The notes below the pieces were generated by a model. The model saw only the letters and a list, made by a program, of their open reading frames with translations. It was not told the DNA's origin and did not search any database. 53,308 nt of DNA from Candidatus Izemoplasma sp. (GTDB lineage Bacteria > Bacillota_I > Bacilli_A > Izemoplasmatales > Izemoplasmataceae), in NCBI GenBank assembly GCA_007132465.1, contig SLOP01000017.1, positions 1-53,308 on the forward strand, read 5' to 3'. This document shows, piece by piece, positions 25,372 through 34,644 of the stretch; positions within the stretch are counted from its first letter, which is position 1; every line of letters starts with the position of its first letter. Position numbers and translations under genes: made by a program.

Positions 25372-28338
25372 ATGATTAAACGCGTCATACGGCTCAGTGT
25401 TATCCTCGCCTTCATGGGCGCGTTTTTGGTGACGGTTTACGCCATGATGCACAACCGGCACGACACCATCGAGTTCGAAGATGCGGCCCTCGAAAAAGTC
25501 ATTCGAGACGTGATAGATTATCCGGAAGGCCCCATCACACGACAACAACTCGAATCGATTAGTGTGCTTGACATCCCCAACGCTGGGATCGAAACCTTAA
25601 CGGGCATCGAAGGGTTGACGTCGCTTCGCATCCTCAACCTCGAAAGCAACGCCATCCAAGATGTCTCGCCCCTAGCGAACCTGCGCCACTTAGAAGTTCT
25701 CAACTTGAGAAACAACGCCATCACTGACCTTGAGGCTATCCAACTCAGCGCGTTGGCTAACCTCGGTGCGCTCCGCGAACTGAATTTGCGCCATAACGTG
25801 TATCGTCCTGACCCCGACGATAGCCACTATCAATACCGCATTACCGATGTTTCTGTCTTGGCTGAGTTCACACAACTCGAACGGCTCATCCTCCGTGACA
25901 ATGACATCGAAGACGTTACGCCGCTTGCTGGTTTGACCAATCTGTTTTACCTCGATTTGAGCGAAAATCCGCTCACCGACCACACGCTGTCATCGTTGTC
26001 TGGGCTGTTTCGGCTTGAACATGTAAACCTGAGAGAAACTAACATCACCGATATCGCTGTGTTGGCCTCGTTTCCTTCCCTCAAATACGTGAACTTGCAT
26101 TCCAACATCGATGTCCACTCCCTAGCGCCCATCGCCGGCTTAACCAACCTTCAAACCCTCATCCTGCGTAATGTCCCTGTGGGTGAGGACATCACGTACC
26201 TCGCCAATTTAACCAACTTGCGCCGCCTCAACCTCCGCAACACCGGCATTGATGACCTCGCCGTCCTCGCGTCCTTGATGGAAGCCGGTGCCCTGCAAGA
26301 CCGCCCTGCCTTCGGCGAGTATGCCGACGTCGACATCCGTGACAACCCGATTCCCATAGTTGCCGGTGACACCGAAGGCGGTTATAACCCCCTACGAGAT
26401 TTTTGGCACCATGTGACCTATCGTCATCCCTACCTCTTACCGATAGATCCGACGCGTGAAGTTGTCATCAACGAGTTCATGGCTTCAAACGGTGACACCA
26501 TCAGCGACTTCGATGGTGATTATGAAGATTGGATTGAGCTGCATAACCCAACCGATTCTGCCGTTGATATTAGCGGATATTTTTTGTCAGATGATCGTGA
26601 CAACCCCTCCCGTTGGCGCTTTCCTGATGGCACAGTGATCCCTCCAGGCGGTCACCTCCTCGTGTGGGCTTCAGGCAAAGACACCGTTACTCCACATGGC
26701 GAAATTCACACCAATTTCCGCATATCACAAAGCGGTGAACCGCTCATCTTAACCGCACCAGACCGCATCACACTCGTCGACAAAGTTATTCCCATCGCCG
26801 TTCCTCGCAACATGTCTTATGGCCGTTATCCCGATGGCAGCGATGTCTGGGAATTCTTTGACCGTGACGAAATCACCCCGGGCGAGTCCAACCATGATCA
26901 TGACATCCTCGAGTTCGAGGATGAAGCCCTCGAACAAGCACTCCGTGATTATCTCGAGCTTCCTCAAGGTCCCTTAACAAGCCCCCGGCTCAGAACCATC
27001 ACCGAACTCAATCTCACCAACGCCGGCATTGAAACCTTAACGGGGATCGAGGCGCTGACGTCGCTTCGCGTCCTCACCCTCGACAGCAACGCCATCACCG
27101 ATGTGACACCGCTTGCGACCCTGGCCCGCCTCGAAACACTCAGTTTGAGAGACAATGCCATCACCGACCTTGGGTCTCTCCAAATCGGTGCGCTCGCTGG
27201 GCTTCCCTCGTTGCGCGAACTAAGCCTTCGTAATAACCACATCGATGACATCACACCGCTCGCCGTTTTAACCACTCTACGCGACCTTGACTTACGCGAC
27301 AACCGCATCGACGACACCTCGTTATCGTCGCTTAGCGCGATGCATCACCTCGACCATCTTAACTTAAGGGGAAACCAGGTGACCACCCTCACCCCGTTAG
27401 CCACCTTATCGTCGTTAACGTACTTAAACCTCCATTCCAACGTCGACATCATCTCTATAGCACCCCTCGCTAACTTAACCAACCTGCAAACGCTCATCTT
27501 ACGCAACGTCCCCGTAGGCGAAGACATCGTTTATCTCGCCACCTTGACGTCCCTGCTTCGTCTGAACCTTCGCAACACCGGCATCGATGATGTCAGCGTC
27601 CTTGCCTCGCTCATGGAAGCCGGGGTGCTTCAAGACCGTCCCGCCCTGGGCGTGTTCGCCGAGGTCGACATCCGTGACAACCCAATTCCCATCCTCGCCA
27701 GTGATGCCGATGGAGGTTATGCGCCGCTGCTTGATTTTTGGCCACACGTGTTGGATCGGTATCCCTACACTTTACCGGTTGACCCGACGCAAGAAATCGT
27801 GATTAACGAATTCATGGCTTCAAACGGTGAGACCATCACCGACGTTGATGGCGATTATGAGGATTGGATTGAACTGTACAATCCAACCGCTTCCGCCGTC
27901 GATATCAGTGGATACTACCTCTCAGACGACAGCGAAAACCCCCTGCAGTGGCGCTTCCCTGAGGGTACGGTTATCCCTTCAGGCGGGTTCCTCCTCGTGT
28001 GGGCATCGGGCAAAGACATCGTCGCTTTAAACGGTGAAATTCACACCAGTTTCAGCATTTCACGCAGCGGCGAACCGCTGATTATCACCGCGCCGGATGG
28101 CCACACCCTCGTCGACCAACTCCCGCCCATCAGCATGCTTCGCAACGTATCGTATGGCCGCTATCCTGATGGCAGCGACACGTGGGAGTTCTTCGATCGA
28201 GAAGAAATCACCCCGGGATCGTCCAACAACGACGCAGAACCCTATGATATACCCGACTGGCTCGATCCAAGGACGCATGCTTATCAACACAAACACCTCA
28301 GCGCCATCATCCATTACTCGATGCACAGTAGACCATAA
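25372..28338 (+). CDS. secreted LRR and lamin-tail-domain protein, internally duplicated
   Basis: 988 residues; AAAGGAGG lies 8 bases before ATG. Residues 5-26 are a signal peptide or anchor without a lipobox cysteine. Then come two tandem modules. Module 1 is residues 31-505: internalin-like leucine-rich repeats (LTSLRILNLESNAI, VSPLANLRHLEVL) to about 360, then a lamin-tail domain at 364-500 (VINEFMASNG, GDYEDWIEL, DISGYFLSDD). Module 2 repeats this at 509-952, with the second lamin-tail domain at 809-952. The two copies are about 70 percent identical by eye. A 36-residue tail follows. Lamin-tail domains often accompany CotH domains; here they sit in the adjacent gene. A surface binding role is inferred. 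Confidence 0.88.
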   Translation: MIKRVIRLSVILAFMGAFLVTVYAMMHNRHDTIEFEDAALEKVIRDVIDYPEGPITRQQLESISVLDIPNAGIETLTGIEGLTSLRILNLESNAIQDVSPLANLRHLEVLNLRNNAITDLEAIQLSALANLGALRELNLRHNVYRPDPDDSHYQYRITDVSVLAEFTQLERLILRDNDIEDVTPLAGLTNLFYLDLSENPLTDHTLSSLSGLFRLEHVNLRETNITDIAVLASFPSLKYVNLHSNIDVHSLAPIAGLTNLQTLILRNVPVGEDITYLANLTNLRRLNLRNTGIDDLAVLASLMEAGALQDRPAFGEYADVDIRDNPIPIVAGDTEGGYNPLRDFWHHVTYRHPYLLPIDPTREVVINEFMASNGDTISDFDGDYEDWIELHNPTDSAVDISGYFLSDDRDNPSRWRFPDGTVIPPGGHLLVWASGKDTVTPHGEIHTNFRISQSGEPLILTAPDRITLVDKVIPIAVPRNMSYGRYPDGSDVWEFFDRDEITPGESNHDHDILEFEDEALEQALRDYLELPQGPLTSPRLRTITELNLTNAGIETLTGIEALTSLRVLTLDSNAITDVTPLATLARLETLSLRDNAITDLGSLQIGALAGLPSLRELSLRNNHIDDITPLAVLTTLRDLDLRDNRIDDTSLSSLSAMHHLDHLNLRGNQVTTLTPLATLSSLTYLNLHSNVDIISIAPLANLTNLQTLILRNVPVGEDIVYLATLTSLLRLNLRNTGIDDVSVLASLMEAGVLQDRPALGVFAEVDIRDNPIPILASDADGGYAPLLDFWPHVLDRYPYTLPVDPTQEIVINEFMASNGETITDVDGDYEDWIELYNPTASAVDISGYYLSDDSENPLQWRFPEGTVIPSGGFLLVWASGKDIVALNGEIHTSFSISRSGEPLIITAPDGHTLVDQLPPISMLRNVSYGRYPDGSDTWEFFDREEITPGSSNNDAEPYDIPDWLDPRTHAYQHKHLSAIIHYSMHSRP
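25462..28231 (+). repeat. tandem 1.4-kb intragenic duplication
   Basis: Copy 1 is about 25462-26895, copy 2 about 26898-28231. Both encode a leucine-rich block plus a lamin-tail domain. Copy 1 carries a roughly 30-residue insertion within its repeats (around RPDPDDSHYQYRITDV), which accounts for the length difference. Confidence 0.85.
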
Positions 28339-28340
28339 AC

Positions 28341-28376
28341 AAACCGTCTGCGCTCACAAACGCAGACGGTTTTTTT
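28341..28376 (+). terminator. terminator of the CotH / LRR operon
   Basis: A perfect 12-bp stem (AAACCGTCTGCG and its complement), 8-base loop and T run, 2 bases after the stop. Confidence 0.92.
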
Positions 28377-28468
28377 GTTGGTTTATCTCTGTCATGTCAT
28401 CGTTGTCTCATCACCCAACGCCCCGATTAGTGTGCTTTCACACGTGCTGTGAGTGTCGTGTTAGCGCG

Positions 28469-31400
28469 TTAAGAGACAATGAAATCATCGTTTTCCCTCA
28501 CCATCTTACGGATCTCACGCATGATGGCGTTGGGGTCTTTGTACCAACTCGGCCCAAAGACGCGATATATGCTCCATCCCCGGGCGCGTAAGTATTTCTC
28601 CCGGTGCAATAAACTGTCACGCACGTCGCCGTTGGTGGTGGCGTCGAGGATATCGCAAACGATGCCGAGCCGGTAGGCTTTCTCCCCTGGTTTCCGTATG
28701 CCGAAATCAATCTGGTAACCGCCAATGCCAACATTGGCAATGACCTCGAATTCCTCCCGTTCAAAGCGTTTCATCATGTCCTCTTGGAGTTTGTTCAAAT
28801 GCCCTTCGGGACGGGCGAGTGCTTGGTCCGCAAGCGACGCCAAGACACGCGCGGCGCCCACCGAATCGCCTTTTGACACCGCGTGGCAATACCGGAGGTA
28901 CGCCTTCAACGTCTTCGGTCCACGTCCCTTCAAGTCTTCGACATGGAACTGATCGGGGTAAAAGGACGTGACGACATAAATTTTCTTCTTGGCGCGGGAG
29001 ATCGCCACGTTCAAGCGGTTTTCGCCGCCTTGGTTGTTCAACCAGCCGAACTGGCGCAAAAACCGTCCTTCGGCGTTTTTCGCGTAGGCGGTCGAGAAGA
29101 TGATGATATCCCGCTCGTCGCCTTGTACGTTTTCGATGTTCTTCACGAACAGCGTTTTGTCTTCACCGGCTTCCACGCGTTGCATCTCTTTTTCAAGCCG
29201 CTTGGCGTGCACGGTGTTCGAAAACAGGACCTCGTCCAACGAATCCTCGATGAGGTTACGTTGCTGGATGTTGAAGGTGATCACGCCGATGGTGTCGTGA
29301 TTGTCTTTGCTCCTGAGAACCCGCTTGATAACATTAACGACCTCGCGCGCCTCGACGAGGTTTTGGCGTTTGTCCCATATGCCGTCCTCGCAGACGATAT
29401 ACTCAATCGGTGGTTTGTCAGGTGTTGTTTGGTTGGGCGATACGAGCAGTTTCCCGTCGTAAAACGCGTAATTGGAGAAGGCGATTAGCTCTTCGTACTT
29501 TGAGCGGTAATGGTAGTTTAAAATCGTTTCTTTGTATTTGTACCGGGCCAAATCCAACAGGCTCTTAGCATCAAGGGTAATGTCTACATCCTCGCCTTCT
29601 TCGACCAACGCCTCTTCATCGAGCCTGCCGACCCCAAGCGAGGAGGGCCTAAGTTGTTTCGTGTCTCCGGCGATGACGACTTTTTGCGCACGGTAGATGG
29701 TGGGGATTGCTTTTTCGACAAACATCTGAGAGGCCTCATCGAAAATAACCAAATCAAACATCGCGAAGTTAAGCGGGATGATTTCCGAGACCACTTCAGG
29801 GGTCATCATCCATACTTTGATGTTTGAGAAGAGTTCAAGCTGATAGGTGTGAATGAACCGCGACACGCTCCATTTCCGTTCGCTTTCAAGCCGGCGTTTA
29901 ATGTCCATGATGCGTTTTGAGTTTGAGAAATGCAACGCATCCTGATAAAGCGCCATCGCAAAATCCTCCTTGGCGATATCCAGTTTTTCCCCAAACAGCA
30001 GCGTCAGGTCACGCATCATGTCATGGTAGTGTGCCAAATCGTAGACTTTGTCTTGGTTGACGGCTTCAAAGCGTTCTATGTACCCGGTGTAAAACGTATC
30101 GAAAATGCGTTTGTGTTGTAGGTGTGCTTTGTCGAGAGAAGTGAAGGGGGGATCCTGACGAATCATGTCCAAATACGTACGCTCGTGCTTTGTGGTGCGG
30201 GAGAGGTGGTGACGCGCCCGCTCGAACTCGTTGGTTTTCTTCTCGAGGACCTCGAAAAGCCGGCGGTCCTTAATCATGTGCTTGATAAGCTTCTTGGCGT
30301 GCCGTGTGCGTTTGAACAGCATGTCGATGGCTTCGATGTGCGTCTTGATGAAACGCTTCCGTTTTGTGCGTTTTCGCCAAAAAATCGTTCTGCGGTAGGT
30401 TTCCATGAAGTTGAGGAACGCTTCTTCAAAGGCTTTTTTACGGAGTTTCTCGCTTCGCGTCAACTTAGTGTTCATCTTCTTTAGGAACGGATAGTTGTCG
30501 AGGGCGTCGAGGTAGAGAAGCAACACCCGCAGTTTCTGCTTGTTCGCGAACCGTTTTTCGATGGTATCGAGGGTGGCTTTGTCGATGGTGTGGAAGCGCC
30601 GTGAAAAGGCCCGGTACACCGCGTCGGGTGTTAAATCTGGATGCCATTGCTTGATGGACAGATAGCGTGCGTAGACATCATGCACGACGATGTTGTGCGC
30701 GTCTGGTGTGTAAAACGTGCGGTACACTTTGTCGAGTTTTTCGAGTTTTTTCCCGATTGCCATGTCGATGGTCTCACGATCGTTGTTGTGAGAGCGGGAG
30801 GGCGGGAGCGGATCAATCATCTGCTTCACTTGACTATAGAAGGTGTTTTTATCGTGGGCGTCGTCCATGAACAAGGCGAACTTCGACGCGTAGCCAAGGC
30901 GGCTTTTGATGACGTCGAGCGCGACCTTTTTCTCACTGACGACAAGCACGTTCTCCCGGCGGTCAATCTGTTTAGCAATCAAGGAAGTAATCGTCTGGGA
31001 TTTTCCGGTGCCCGGGGGTCCCCAAATCACGATCTTATCGTAGTCGTTAAGTAATGACACGACCTTCTCCTGTGAGTAATTAAGGTCATTGATGTATGTC
31101 AGTTCACGTTCGTCAAGGGCCATGTAATCGGTGCTTTTGAATGGATGCTCGACGCTGTAGTCATACGGGTCATAGGGGTTGTCCAAAAGATCGTCGAGCA
31201 AGTGGTTGTATTTTTTATCGGTGATGATGGTTGAGATATCTTCTTGGATTTTTGAGGAGTAAATGCGGTAGCGACCGAGCACGAGGTAGTTCCGTACCAC
31301 CAATCGGCCTTTCTTGATGCGCTTGAAATCATCTTTCACGGTGTCCTCAAACGGTTCGAAATCGAACTTGCTTGCCGATTCGCGTTGCACAATCAGATGG

Positions 31401-32224
31401 TTTTTCGCCAAGAAGGGAAGCACGGTCGAATCGATGGTCTTAACGGTCAAATCTTCGGTGTCGGGCATGCCGGTGATGTCGCCGAGGTTGTTAAATTTGA
31501 CATGCGCAAGCAAAACATCACGGTTGATGACGACGTCACGTTCGCGATCGAAACGCAAGAAAAAGTCCATCGCCTTCCGCTCTAAGATTACCGGAAAGAA
31601 AAGCAAGGGTGCTTTCACTTCAAACCCTTCGCCGGGAAGCCTTCCCTGGACGAAGGGGTAGGCGATATGAAGCGGGTACGATCCTGTCTCCTTGGTGTCG
31701 CGGTTCACTTCACGATAGAGCGTCGTTAGCCGTCGATATGTTCCCTCATCGTCGCCTGAAGCGCTGTTTCGATTTGTCAGTCGCAGCGGTTTTCCGCCGC
31801 GAAACAGCAACATCTTCTTCAATGACTCGTGGTCGGTGATGGTCGTCAGATCGACGGCGTGTCGTCTGGCCAATCTTCCGGCGTAAAGGTTTCGATTACG
31901 CCGCGAGATGTCGGTCAAGCGGTCTTGGTAATCAGCAAGCACGCGTCGTGATTTTCGTGACACGTGAACCTCTTTGACCAAGGCGGTCTTGTGCTCGTAG
32001 ATTACTCGCAAAAAATCCTCAGCGTAGCGTTCGATGAACACGTCGCCAAGACCTTGAATCGCCAAGAAGTCGGATGGTTTAAGCGGTTTTCGTTTCGCTA
32101 TCTCTTTTAACGCCTCATCGGAGCACACAACCGGCGTGCGTCCATCGCGGTCGCGATGCATCGCTTTCAACCGATCCCGCGTATCCGACAGCGCTTCAAG
32201 CAGTGGGTCTTTCTTTAACGGCAT
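28469..32224 (-). CDS. HRDC-DUF4011-SF1 helicase with C-terminal Vsr-like nuclease domain
   Basis: 1251 residues; AAGGTG lies 7 bases upstream of ATG. Residues 1-80 are an HRDC domain (SDEALKEIAKRKP, LAIQGLGDVFIERYAEDFL). Residues 100-330 are DUF4011-like (DRLTDISRRNRNLYAGRLAR). The helicase core has Walker A GPPGTGKS at 402-409, a long basic helical insert (about 480-790), FDEASQMF, GDTKQL, NYHYRSKYEEL, VQGDERDIIIFS and GGENRLNVAISRAKKKIYVV. Residues 1155-1251 resemble the MTES_1575/Vsr-like nuclease (GGYQIDFGIRKP, ARGWSIYRVFGPSWY). This layout matches single-gene anti-phage helicases known as Hhe. The usual glutamate in the nuclease motif appears to be valine here (LGIVCD). Defence is inferred. 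Confidence 0.85.
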   Translation of the reverse strand: MPLKKDPLLEALSDTRDRLKAMHRDRDGRTPVVCSDEALKEIAKRKPLKPSDFLAIQGLGDVFIERYAEDFLRVIYEHKTALVKEVHVSRKSRRVLADYQDRLTDISRRNRNLYAGRLARRHAVDLTTITDHESLKKMLLFRGGKPLRLTNRNSASGDDEGTYRRLTTLYREVNRDTKETGSYPLHIAYPFVQGRLPGEGFEVKAPLLFFPVILERKAMDFFLRFDRERDVVINRDVLLAHVKFNNLGDITGMPDTEDLTVKTIDSTVLPFLAKNHLIVQRESASKFDFEPFEDTVKDDFKRIKKGRLVVRNYLVLGRYRIYSSKIQEDISTIITDKKYNHLLDDLLDNPYDPYDYSVEHPFKSTDYMALDERELTYINDLNYSQEKVVSLLNDYDKIVIWGPPGTGKSQTITSLIAKQIDRRENVLVVSEKKVALDVIKSRLGYASKFALFMDDAHDKNTFYSQVKQMIDPLPPSRSHNNDRETIDMAIGKKLEKLDKVYRTFYTPDAHNIVVHDVYARYLSIKQWHPDLTPDAVYRAFSRRFHTIDKATLDTIEKRFANKQKLRVLLLYLDALDNYPFLKKMNTKLTRSEKLRKKAFEEAFLNFMETYRRTIFWRKRTKRKRFIKTHIEAIDMLFKRTRHAKKLIKHMIKDRRLFEVLEKKTNEFERARHHLSRTTKHERTYLDMIRQDPPFTSLDKAHLQHKRIFDTFYTGYIERFEAVNQDKVYDLAHYHDMMRDLTLLFGEKLDIAKEDFAMALYQDALHFSNSKRIMDIKRRLESERKWSVSRFIHTYQLELFSNIKVWMMTPEVVSEIIPLNFAMFDLVIFDEASQMFVEKAIPTIYRAQKVVIAGDTKQLRPSSLGVGRLDEEALVEEGEDVDITLDAKSLLDLARYKYKETILNYHYRSKYEELIAFSNYAFYDGKLLVSPNQTTPDKPPIEYIVCEDGIWDKRQNLVEAREVVNVIKRVLRSKDNHDTIGVITFNIQQRNLIEDSLDEVLFSNTVHAKRLEKEMQRVEAGEDKTLFVKNIENVQGDERDIIIFSTAYAKNAEGRFLRQFGWLNNQGGENRLNVAISRAKKKIYVVTSFYPDQFHVEDLKGRGPKTLKAYLRYCHAVSKGDSVGAARVLASLADQALARPEGHLNKLQEDMMKRFEREEFEVIANVGIGGYQIDFGIRKPGEKAYRLGIVCDILDATTNGDVRDSLLHREKYLRARGWSIYRVFGPSWYKDPNAIMREIRKMVRENDDFIVS

Positions 32225-32327
32225 GCCTCATCACCTTACCTAATCGTCACCGTTAAGATACGTTGCCTACTTCTAGTGTACCACAGGGCACGCATTTCAT
32301 CGATTGTCATCACCGGGATGCGTCGAC

Positions 32328-32360
32328 AAAAAGCGCTTTGCGGTTGAACCCGCAAAGCGC
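32328..32360 (-). terminator. terminator of the first GlsB/YeaQ gene
   Basis: GCGCTTTGCGG and its complement form an 11-bp stem with a 6-base loop; on the minus strand it ends in TTTTTG. Confidence 0.85.
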
Positions 32361-32374
32361 ATGGCGTAAAATGC

Positions 32375-32614
32375 TCACAAGCGGCGCAACAGCCAAATAA
32401 AGAACACCGCACCTCCAAGGGCGATGAGGAACCCCTCAGCGGTGAACCGCTCAAGTGAACCAATGCCCAGAAGCGAGGCTAAAAAGCCCCCGATGAAGGC
32501 CCCGATGAGGCCGACGATTACGTTCCGTATCAGGCCACGTCGGCGGGTCTTCATGATGATGCTCGCAATCCAACCGACAAGCGCACCAAACACAATCCAT
32601 AAAAGAATATTCAC
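32375..32614 (-). CDS. GlsB/YeaQ/YmgE family membrane protein, copy 1
   Basis: 79 residues, GTG start with AAAGGA 8 bases upstream. Three helices. Typical transglycosylase-associated family layout: WIVFGALVGWIASIIMKTRRRG, GLIRNVIVGLIGAFIGGFLAS split by a turn, and a last helix LIALGGAVFFIWLLRRL. Members are linked with general and envelope stress. A close paralogue of the same length is encoded at 37402-37641, and both end in WLLRR plus one residue. Confidence 0.9.
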   Translation of the reverse strand: MNILLWIVFGALVGWIASIIMKTRRRGLIRNVIVGLIGAFIGGFLASLLGIGSLERFTAEGFLIALGGAVFFIWLLRRL

Positions 32615-32653
32615 CCTATCATTCCTTTCGTCTCGTCATTAAAACATCACGCC

Positions 32654-33130
32654 TCAGGCGTTGCTGTGTTCAGAAAAAACCAACACGCCACCCGCAACAA
32701 TCGCTGTGACCGTGAGAACGGTGGCCGCAATTAAGCCATGGCCAAGCGCCCAATCAACAGAAACAGTGGTTTCGGTGCCGCCTATGATTGTGAGAATCTC
32801 AACCGATTCAGGCAAGCGCACCATCAGCACCAGTGCAGTAATCAAAATGACCAGCGACACCAACGCCAAGCGTTTATTAGCAAGGGCGATGACGCCCGCC
32901 ACAAAGGGAAGCGTAAACGCCAAGAGCGCCGCAAGAGAAAACGGCAGGTGCGCGCTGGCGATTGAACCTAAATTAAACGGGTTGATGTTCAGCAGTTCCA
33001 TGCCGAATGCCACTTCATACCCGGTGTAGGAAAGGTCATCAAACGTCAATACCGGTAAGAGCGCCATCAACGCCACACCAGCGCCAAGGACGAAAAGCAA
33101 CGTGCGTAAACTATTGTTAAATGTCTTCAT
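32654..33130 (-). CDS. hypothetical four-helix membrane protein
   Basis: 158 residues; ATG 33130 is 7 bases after AGGAGG, while ATG 33136 directly abuts it. Four hydrophobic helices near residues 8-28, 62-84, 90-107 and 130-152. An extracytoplasmic loop of about 35 residues (TFDDLSYTGYEVAFGMELLN) lies between helices 1 and 2. I recognise no family. It precedes the GlsB-like gene by 39 bases on the same strand, so the two may be cotranscribed. Confidence 0.7.
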   Translation of the reverse strand: MKTFNNSLRTLLFVLGAGVALMALLPVLTFDDLSYTGYEVAFGMELLNINPFNLGSIASAHLPFSLAALLAFTLPFVAGVIALANKRLALVSLVILITALVLMVRLPESVEILTIIGGTETTVSVDWALGHGLIAATVLTVTAIVAGGVLVFSEHSNA

Positions 33131-33281
33131 TGTCATACCTCCTCACACCCTAGAACACATAAGACCGCTATTTTATTGGATTTATTATCGTTTCTCTCGT
33201 TATATCGCCCGAAAACGACCGCGTTATTGTCAACACGTGTTCTTCTTGGTGCGCTAGAGGCATCAAACAACGGATGACACC

Positions 33282-33449
33282 ATGAACAACACGCCGATGA
33301 TTGAAGAAAAAGGTTACATCATCATAGCCAAGTCAACAGATATCCCGATTCACACGGTGTTGTCCCCGACCGACCTCAACCGCGCCGAAGCGTTCATTTT
33401 TCCATCAAACCAGCGCGATGAGCTCTTGAACAGTCGGCTTCACGCGTGA
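33282..33449 (+). pseudogene. 55-codon reading frame, possibly a gene remnant
   Basis: ATG 33282 to TGA 33447-33449. The ribosome binding site is poor (GGATGAC). The segment LSPTDLNRAEAFIFPSNQRD faintly resembles the LSPxE..RA..F..ER motif of Sfp-type phosphopantetheinyl transferases, and a frame shifted by one base continues with a similar basic segment ending in ALRDY. This may be a decayed gene, or chance. The remainder of the 33131-33647 gap has only the hairpin at 33568-33603. Confidence 0.25.
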
Positions 33450-33564
33450 GCGTTACGTAAGGCAACACGCTTTCAAACGTGGTGCGTTGCGCGATTATCA
33501 AGTGTACACAGCGCTTCGTGGGGGATTGCACGCCATACGCATCGATGTAAGAAACGGTAACAAT

Positions 33565-33603
33565 GAAAAGACCACGTGCGGCAGATGCCAATCACGTGGT
33601 CTT
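33565..33603 (-). terminator. terminator downstream of the ADP-ribosylglycohydrolase-like gene
   Basis: AAGACCACGTG and its complement form an 11-bp stem with a 14-base loop; on the minus strand TTTT follows. It lies 45 bases after the stop codon. Confidence 0.65.
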
Positions 33604-33647
33604 CTTGTCGTTGGGTGTCGCGAAGCCATGCACATGCGGTTGGATAA

Positions 33648-34520
33648 TCAAGATGGCGCGACGTTTACTTTATCGCGCAACGTGCTCGGTACTTCGTAAA
33701 TCGCGCTCAATACATATCCAAGCATCAAGCCCCGGTCCATGCTTGCACCGCCGATGCGCGTGTTGATTCGAAGCGCCTCGGTGAACGAATCGGTTTGGGC
33801 GATGATGTGGTAAATCAACGGCAACGCATGCGCGATGTCGCATGACGTTTTCACATGGGTGCCAATAAATGCTTTCGTGTCGGTGTCGAGGGCGCGGGTA
33901 AACTTATCACGGAAGGCTTCTGGCGCACGTGCAGCGTGCGTTTTCAACACTGTGTCCTTATCGCCATCTTCAAGCGCTTCATATAAGCCGTCGAAAAAGG
34001 CATATAGATTGCTGAAAACTGCGGTACGGGTGAAGGCTTGAGCCAAGTCCCAGGCCTTGTCGGTGGACAAACCATGTGCCTTACAAGCGATGTAGGGCAT
34101 GAAACCGACCATCTGTGTGTCGTCGATGGCGAGTGGGTCGCGCCCCGTCTTTAACGCGTCGTTCAACCGATTGTAGATCAGTTTCATCGCGTAACTCTCG
34201 ACCCAACCCCGATAAGCCCCACCGGGTTTTAGTTTCTCAAAGACAAGATTCTCGTAGTCGCCTCGATTAAAGGCATCGTTTCTGTTGAGCGCCTGGTGGA
34301 GCCACTTGAGAATCTCGCCCTGAACGCTCACGTCGCCGACGGTGGCAAACGGGTAGGCAAAATACGCTTTACGTGCACGTTCGTAGACGTCCTTCATAGG
34401 CTTCTCAAACAACAAATCCCCTTCGTCGGCGAGTTTTTCCAAGTAGGGCATGTTGTAGATCCAATTGTATCCGAGGGCGGCCGCCGAACCAACGAGGGCT
34501 GCTTCGTATGCTTTTTTCAT
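33648..34520 (-). CDS. ADP-ribosylglycohydrolase-like protein
   Basis: 290 residues. The frame is open up to 34661, but GGAGG lies 7 bases before ATG 34520 and a TATAAT at 34539-34544 lies inside the longer form. The N-terminus ALVGSAAALGYNWIYN and the C-terminus INTRIGGASMDRGLMLGYVLSAIY follow the pattern of the ADP-ribosylglycohydrolase/J1-crystallin family, which removes ADP-ribose from proteins or DNA-linked targets. The C-terminal metal motif is usually GGDTDT; here it is GGASMDRG, so one or two Mg ligands may be missing and activity is uncertain. It is a single-gene unit. Confidence 0.65.
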   Translation of the reverse strand: MKKAYEAALVGSAAALGYNWIYNMPYLEKLADEGDLLFEKPMKDVYERARKAYFAYPFATVGDVSVQGEILKWLHQALNRNDAFNRGDYENLVFEKLKPGGAYRGWVESYAMKLIYNRLNDALKTGRDPLAIDDTQMVGFMPYIACKAHGLSTDKAWDLAQAFTRTAVFSNLYAFFDGLYEALEDGDKDTVLKTHAARAPEAFRDKFTRALDTDTKAFIGTHVKTSCDIAHALPLIYHIIAQTDSFTEALRINTRIGGASMDRGLMLGYVLSAIYEVPSTLRDKVNVAPS

Positions 34521-34538
34521 CATCACACCTCCGCTTCC

Positions 34539-34544
34539 ATTATA
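34539..34544 (-). promoter_or_regulatory. -10 box of the ADP-ribosylglycohydrolase-like gene
   Basis: TATAAT on the minus strand, 18 bases upstream of the start. No clear -35. Confidence 0.4.
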
Positions 34545-34644
34545 AAGCACTTCGTCCTTTTCCTTCCACCCATGTACATCATTCACAGCATCACAAGCTA
34601 AAAAACGATGAACACCATCGCCTGTCGCTCCTCGTATAAGAATC

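Noticed and set aside
28883-29488. 201-codon plus-strand frame opposite the SF1 helicase
   Set aside because: Antisense to conserved helicase motifs; long only because of the high GC at third positions.
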